Source: Bacillota bacterium (lineage in GTDB: Bacteria > Bacillota_A > Clostridia > Lachnospirales > WQUN01). Taken from it: a DNA stretch of 9,537 bases. A program made the position numbers and the translations under genes. Numbering within the stretch: the stretch's first letter is position 1; every line of letters starts with the position of its first letter. A model generated the notes under the pieces. The model worked only from the letters and a program-made list of their open reading frames with translations. It ran no database searches and had not been told where the DNA came from. The stretch lies in contig WQTQ01000134.1 of the NCBI GenBank assembly GCA_009786175.1, forward strand, positions 1 to 9,537, in the 5' to 3' direction. Positions 5,953 to 9,537 of the stretch are shown piece after piece.

Positions 5953-6576
5953 GTGCATGTAAGATTTTCGGAAGAAGAATTTAATAAGTTAAAAAGCTAC
6001 TTGGTACCATACAGCTGCGCCTTAAAAAATATCGAAACAAGGGTAAGTATTTTGCTTGAAGATTTTAAAACCCTGCAAGAGATTAACCCAATCGAACATG
6101 TAAAGTCACGCCTAAAATCGCCGGAAAGCATAGCCGCCAAGCTGCAACGCCGCGGCTTTGAAGTAACCGCCGACAGCGCAGTTACCAACCTGTACGACAT
6201 TGCCGGCATACGATGCATTTGCTCTTATTCCAAGGATATTCCGTATATGGCGGACATTTTCCGCCGCCAAGAGGACATGAAGGTCCTGTACGAAAGGGAT
6301 TACGTGACAAGCCCAAAACATACCGGGTACCGCAGTTATCATCTTGTAATGGAAATACCAATTTACTTAACATCCGCCACCCGGTACGTGCCCGTAGAAG
6401 TGCAAATACGCACACAAGCCATGGATTTTTGGGCATCGCTGGAGCATAAAGTACGCTACAAATATGACAACGAAGTGCCCGCGTCCATTAGCGCGGAACT
6501 GGTTGAATGCGCGGAAGAAATAGCCGCGTTGGACAGACGAATGCACAACATACACGAAATTATGAAAGGGCTGTAA
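5953..6576 (+). CDS. relQ: RelQ-type small alarmone synthetase, (p)ppGpp synthetase
   Basis: Transfers pyrophosphate from ATP to GDP or GTP, making the stringent-response alarmones; cytoplasmic. The 207 residues match stand-alone RelQ/YjbM proteins (about 210) and leave no room for a hydrolase, TGS or ACT domain. Synthetase motifs appear in order: VKSRLKSPESIAAKL (50-64), YDIAGIRCI (81-89) with the metal-binding D82, DYVTSPKHTGYRSYH (116-130) for substrate binding, and VEVQIRT (148-154) with the catalytic E149 followed by MDFWASLEHKVRYKY. The C-terminal residues 175-205 are helical and probably help form the tetramer known in RelQ. RelP is the alternative, but the C-terminal helix pattern fits RelQ better; I separated them by general likeness only. 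The gene stands alone between its own promoter and terminator, divergent from hslO and convergent with fhs, so it is probably controlled by transcription under stress. Confidence 0.92.
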   Translation: MHVRFSEEEFNKLKSYLVPYSCALKNIETRVSILLEDFKTLQEINPIEHVKSRLKSPESIAAKLQRRGFEVTADSAVTNLYDIAGIRCICSYSKDIPYMADIFRRQEDMKVLYERDYVTSPKHTGYRSYHLVMEIPIYLTSATRYVPVEVQIRTQAMDFWASLEHKVRYKYDNEVPASISAELVECAEEIAALDRRMHNIHEIMKGL

Positions 6577-6587
6577 TGCCATGTATC

Positions 6588-6618
6588 TACCCCCTGATAT
6601 CAGGGGGTAAATTTTTTT
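6588..6618 (+). terminator. Intrinsic terminator of relQ, a perfect palindrome with T-tract
   Basis: Bases 6588-6609 form a perfect 22-base palindrome with half-site TACCCCCTGAT, giving a strong GC-rich stem. Two A and one more A follow, then seven T (6612-6618). It starts 12 bases after the relQ stop codon. The T-tract overlaps the fhs stop codon on the other strand (6617-6619). On the minus strand the stem is not followed by a T run, so it should end relQ transcripts efficiently and fhs transcripts at best weakly. Confidence 0.9.
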
Positions 6619-8284
6619 AAAACAGTCCGGAAATTACCCCGTTTTCATCCACATCAATATGGTTAGCGGCGGGTACTTTTGGCAGCCCGGGCATGGTCAT
6701 AATGTCCCCGGCCAACGCAACTACAAAGCCCGCCCCGGCAGAGAGACGCACCTGCCTTATTGTAACGGTAAAATCTGTAGGCGCGCCCAGCTGTTTTGGG
6801 TTGTCAGAGAATGAATACTGGGTTTTTGCTATACATACGGGAAGTTCTTTGTAGCCCAGCTTTTCCAATGTGCGGATTTGTTTTGCCGCTTCCGCAGTCA
6901 GTGTTATGGTTTTTGCGCGATAAACATTTTTTGCAACTGCTTCTATCTTTGCCTTTAACGGCTGTGATAATTCGTAGGTGAATTTAACTTGGCTTTGGGC
7001 ATTTTCGGTAATTGCCAGTACTGCTTTTGCCAGGTCAACGCCGCCTTCCCCGCCCTTTGCATGGACTTCGGACATTTCGCATTGTACACCCAGCCCTTGA
7101 CAGGCTTTACGGACACAATCAATTTCTGCCGCCGTATCTGTAGGGAATTTGTTAATTGCCACAACGCAGGGCAAGCCGTAGGTTTTTGTAATGTTTTCTA
7201 CATGGCGGGTAAGGTTGGGAATACCTTTTTCCAGGGCTTCTGCATTTTCTTGGCCAAGATTGGTTTTATCTGCGCCACCGTGGTATTTTAACGCGCGGAT
7301 TGTAGCCACCAGTACCACCGCACTTGGGTTAAGCCCCATACGGCGGCATTTTATATTAACGAATTTTTCCGCACCCAAGTCTGCGCCAAAGCCTGCTTCC
7401 GTTACTACATAGTCACCAAGCCGCATGGCCAAGTTAGTTGCCACCATCGTGTTGCAGCCGTGGGCGATATTGGCAAAAGGCCCGCCGTGGATAATTGCCG
7501 GGGTGCCTTCCAATGTTTGCACCAGGTTGGGGTCAAAAGCTTCCTTAAGCAATACTGCCATTGCGCCCTGGGCCTGCAGGCAGCCTGCGGTTACAGGCTT
7601 ACCGTCGAAGGTGTAGGCAACAACTATGCGGGAGAGGTTTTTCTTTAAATCCGTCAAGTCTTTTGACAGGCAGAAAATTGCCATAATTTCCGACGCGGCG
7701 GTAATGTCAAAGCCGTCTTCCCGGGGCATACCGTTGGCTTTGCCCCCAAGGCCGCTGGTAAGGAAACGCAATTGACGGTCATTCATGTCCATACAACGGC
7801 GATACGTTACCTGGCGCGGGTCGATGTTTAGGGCGTTGCCCTGCTGAATATGGTTGTCCAGCATGGCCGCAAGCAGGTTGTGCGCGGTAGTAATGGCGTG
7901 AAGATCGCCTGTAAAATGCAGGTTAATGTCCTCCATTGGAATAAGCTGTGCGTGCCCGCCCCCTGCAGCCCCGCCTTTTACGCCAAACACCGGCCCAAGA
8001 GACGGCTCCCGCAGGCAGATAACCGTTTTTTTGCCAAGTTTGGCTAACGCGTCGCCAAGGCCGACGGAAGTAGTTGTCTTGCCCTCCCCTGCCGGGGTTG
8101 GACTAATTGCCGTTACCAAAATAGCTTTCGCGCAGCTTTCGGTTGCAGGCTTGTACTGCCCGCTGATTTTTGCCTTGTAGTGGCCATAGGGCAAAAGGTC
8201 TTCCGGGGCAATGCCCAGCTTCGCGCCAATTTCTACAACCGGCTTGATTTTTGCCTCTTGGGCAATTTGAATGTCCGTTTTCAT
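6617..8284 (-). CDS. fhs: Formate-tetrahydrofolate ligase
   Basis: Cytoplasmic enzyme joining formate to tetrahydrofolate with ATP to give 10-formyl-THF, the entry step of folate one-carbon metabolism and of the methyl branch in acetogens. The 555 residues match the family. Visible motifs are the P-loop [10 protein letters not shown] (63-72), [19 protein letters not shown] (from residue 92), [34 protein letters not shown] and the C-terminal [19 protein letters not shown] chose the ATG at 8282-8284 because GGAG lies 8 bases upstream; a longer frame from 8311 adds nine residues but has no ribosome binding site. Its upstream neighbour ends 28 bases before the start, so it may be read from proS onward, from a local promoter, or both. 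No folD or other one-carbon gene is in view, so acetogenesis cannot be claimed. Confidence 0.97.
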   Translation of the reverse strand: MKTDIQIAQEAKIKPVVEIGAKLGIAPEDLLPYGHYKAKISGQYKPATESCAKAILVTAISPTPAGEGKTTTSVGLGDALAKLGKKTVICLREPSLGPVFGVKGGAAGGGHAQLIPMEDINLHFTGDLHAITTAHNLLAAMLDNHIQQGNALNIDPRQVTYRRCMDMNDRQLRFLTSGLGGKANGMPREDGFDITAASEIMAIFCLSKDLTDLKKNLSRIVVAYTFDGKPVTAGCLQAQGAMAVLLKEAFDPNLVQTLEGTPAIIHGGPFANIAHGCNTMVATNLAMRLGDYVVTEAGFGADLGAEKFVNIKCRRMGLNPSAVVLVATIRALKYHGGADKTNLGQENAEALEKGIPNLTRHVENITKTYGLPCVVAINKFPTDTAAEIDCVRKACQGLGVQCEMSEVHAKGGEGGVDLAKAVLAITENAQSQVKFTYELSQPLKAKIEAVAKNVYRAKTITLTAEAAKQIRTLEKLGYKELPVCIAKTQYSFSDNPKQLGAPTDFTVTIRQVRLSAGAGFVVALAGDIMTMPGLPKVPAANHIDVDENGVISGLF

Positions 8285-8292
8285 TTTTGCGT

Positions 8293-8296
8293 CTCC
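8293..8296 (-). promoter_or_regulatory. fhs: Ribosome binding site fixing the fhs start
   Basis: The minus strand reads AAAGGAGAC, with GGAG 8 bases before the ATG at 8282-8284. The alternative ATG at 8309-8311 follows AAAATATAAT, which has no Shine-Dalgarno likeness, so the shorter protein is preferred. Confidence 0.8.
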
Positions 8297-8311
8297 TTTA
8301 CAGAAAAACAT

Positions 8312-8317
8312 ATTATA
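8312..8317 (-). promoter_or_regulatory. Possible -10 element for fhs
   Basis: The minus strand has TATAAT across the stop codon of the preceding gene, placed to give a leader of about 20 bases that just includes the fhs ribosome binding site. No convincing -35 or extended -10 TG is present, so this may be chance in AT-rich sequence. Confidence 0.3.
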
Positions 8318-9005
8318 TTTTGAAAAACTTTCGTTTTAGGCCCATTGTCATCAGCAAAGTGCATCCGGCGGCAATAATGAGAAATGACCAAATACGTACT
8401 GTCGAAAATCCTTGGCTTGAACTAAAGGCATCTTTAGCAGTACTGATTATATCGCCCGTGGTTATGTCAAAGATATGTGTTATGTCATCAACTGTTGTAA
8501 CTGTCAAATGATTTGAATCTGCATCAAAGGCATACCGCGGCCATTTTACCCACCGCGCCATTGTAACAGAGCGACCTACCGTGTTTACATCCATTACTAA
8601 GTCTGCAACAGTATATTTTTGCAGCGAAACCCCATTACCGTAAAACGCCAATGCAATGGCATTTGGTACTGTGGTATGCATTTTGTTCATCTGTGGAATC
8701 CAAACGAAATATCGCATACACGCAGAAAAAACAAAATCCTGTTCCCACAGCGGTACACTATTTAGCAAGGAAGTCTTATCTACAAGATAAATCGGTTCAA
8801 GCGGCTCTGTATTGTAATACAAACCTGTTGGCGGGAAATCCGCCCAATCGGAACTGTAGGCGTTCTGTTTTACGAAAAACACCATCGTTTCACACCCGGA
8901 AAGAACATAAAACGGCCCGGGCGGTACCCAGTCATCGGCAGAAACAGGGATGCTGACAATTAGAAAAAGGACAATTAAAGTTACTGTATATGCAGACTTT
9001 TTCAT
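8313..9005 (-). CDS. Secreted, membrane-anchored protein of unknown function
   Basis: I do not recognise a family. With the ATG at 9003-9005 the protein has 230 residues. Residues 1-23 (MKKSAYTV..., ending PVSA before DDW) form a clear type I signal peptide. Residues 24-200 are extracellular, rich in aromatic residues and Val, and probably beta-structured. They contain two cysteines (C38, C96) that could pair. Residues 205-223 form one hydrophobic helix followed by KRKFFKI, so the protein should sit outside the membrane with a short basic tail inside. There is no LPXTG sortase motif. The frame also opens at GTG 9027-9029 and ATG 9021-9023, but those add residues before the signal peptide and have no better ribosome binding site. 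It lies 34 bases after proS and 28 before fhs, so it is probably co-transcribed with housekeeping genes, which gives no clue to function. Confidence 0.75.
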   Translation of the reverse strand: MKKSAYTVTLIVLFLIVSIPVSADDWVPPGPFYVLSGCETMVFFVKQNAYSSDWADFPPTGLYYNTEPLEPIYLVDKTSLLNSVPLWEQDFVFSACMRYFVWIPQMNKMHTTVPNAIALAFYGNGVSLQKYTVADLVMDVNTVGRSVTMARWVKWPRYAFDADSNHLTVTTVDDITHIFDITTGDIISTAKDAFSSSQGFSTVRIWSFLIIAAGCTLLMTMGLKRKFFKI

Positions 9006-9039
9006 TAGGTAACAACACCCCATTTGCACAAGAATTTAT

Positions 9040-9537
9040 TTACCCCCGGTACTTCTCCAACTCACTTTGTACAAGACCCCTCACATACTCCAGCGCAGAC
9101 TCCACCGGCACTTTTTCATTTACAGATTTATCGCGGGTTTTAATTTCTACCATGCCTTCCGCGCAGTTTTTGGGGCTGACAACCACTCTAACAGGTACGC
9201 CCAGCAAATCCGCATCAGAAAACATAAACCCGGGGCTAACTTGTCGGTCATCAAAAATAATTTCCACTCCGGCTTTTTGCAAGCTGCGATACAGGTTATT
9301 AGAAATTTCCGCCACTTGCGGGTCGTTGCTTTTAAGCGCGCACAAATGAACCTGCCACGGGGCAATTGACATTGGCCAAATTGGTCCGTAATCGTCGTGG
9401 CGGGCTTCGCACACAGATGCCGCAAGCCTGCCAACGCCAATGCCGTAACAGCCCATGGTCGGATAATGCTCTTTGCCTTCGCTGTCTGTGTACTGCATAT
9501 TCATAGATTCCGTATATTTTGTGCCAAGCTGAAAAAT
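9040..9537 (-). CDS. proS: Prolyl-tRNA synthetase, C-terminal part (5' end beyond window)
   Basis: Cytoplasmic class II aminoacyl-tRNA synthetase charging tRNA-Pro. Reading in frame to the window edge gives 165 residues starting IFQLGTKYTESMNMQY. It shows the end of the catalytic domain: IFQLGTKY and MGCYGIGVGRLAASVCE, the class II motif 3 region with its conserved Arg. The anticodon-binding domain follows (IAPWQVHLCALKSNDPQV, AGVEIIFDDRQVSPGFMFSDADLLGVPVRVVVSPK), ending in a normal C-terminus. An internal ATG at 9502-9504 is not the start, because the conserved motif continues through it. About two thirds of the bacterial-type enzyme should lie to the right. No terminator is seen after the stop codon, so transcription probably continues into the next two genes. 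Confidence 0.95.
   Translation of the reverse strand: MFQLGTKYTESMNMQYTDSEGKEHYPTMGCYGIGVGRLAASVCEARHDDYGPIWPMSIAPWQVHLCALKSNDPQVAEISNNLYRSLQKAGVEIIFDDRQVSPGFMFSDADLLGVPVRVVVSPKNCAEGMVEIKTRDKSVNEKVPVESALEYVRGLVQSELEKYRG

Noticed and set aside
6588..6609. The 22-base palindrome as a regulator operator
   Set aside because: Its position just after relQ with a directly following T-run is fully explained by an intrinsic terminator.
8285..8311. Nine-residue N-terminal extension of fhs from an ATG at 8309-8311
   Set aside because: No ribosome binding site precedes it, while a good one precedes the internal ATG that gives the family's usual N-terminus and length.
9006..9029. GTG or ATG starts upstream of the signal peptide in the unknown secreted protein
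   Set aside because: They add residues before a normal MKKS-type signal peptide and have no convincing ribosome binding site.
8990..9349. Plus-strand frame of 119 residues opposite proS
   Set aside because: It overlaps a conserved coding region on the other strand and crosses the gap between genes with no start signals.
9502..9504. Internal ATG as the start of a short proS-like gene
   Set aside because: The frame stays open to the window edge, and the residues before it (IFQLGTKYTES) are part of the conserved synthetase sequence, so the gene is simply cut by the window.

Overview
The window looks like chromosomal DNA of an anaerobic Gram-positive bacterium of the Clostridia, possibly Lachnospirales-like. 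This rests on formate-tetrahydrofolate ligase, a stand-alone RelQ-type alarmone synthetase, Hsp33, strong AGGAGG-type ribosome binding sites with some GTG starts, sigma-A type promoters and U-tract hairpin terminators. Base composition looks moderate by eye (not computed). I cannot name a species.

Layout, left to right. (1) 1-3556, minus strand: a sugar ABC importer unit. A giant 980-residue secreted solute-binding protein is followed by a MalF/LplB-type permease that runs off the left edge inside its EAA loop. The unit has its own near-perfect sigma-A promoter (3607-3635), with a LacI/CcpA-like operator lying across the -35 and spacer. No transporter ATPase is seen. (2) 3771-5836, minus strand: a compact operon hslO (Hsp33) - rpiB-like isomerase - rpe/alsE-like epimerase. 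Its genes overlap by 11 and 4 bases and it ends at a clear terminator (3771-3800). (3) 5953-6576, plus strand: a RelQ-type (p)ppGpp synthetase, divergent from hslO, with its own extended -10 promoter and a terminator built on a perfect 22-base palindrome. (4) 6617-9537, minus strand: the 3' part of proS (entering from the right edge), a small secreted and membrane-anchored protein of unknown function, then fhs. fhs converges on relQ, and the relQ terminator U-tract overlaps the fhs stop codon.

How the genes may fit together. The importer brings in a sugar or oligosaccharide. The downstream isomerase/epimerase pair handles sugar phosphates, either in the pentose phosphate pathway or, given AlsE-like residues in the epimerase, possibly in allose/allulose-6-phosphate catabolism. 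Hsp33 and RelQ are stress genes sharing a 116-base divergent promoter region. proS and fhs are housekeeping genes. No mobile element, CRISPR array, tRNA or rRNA is seen, and every stretch over 300 bases is covered by a gene.

The points most worth a second look are the duplicated beta-sandwich modules fused to the solute-binding protein, its lack of a lipobox, the operator embedded in its promoter, and the allulose-type signature in the epimerase. I do not see a wholly new system here.
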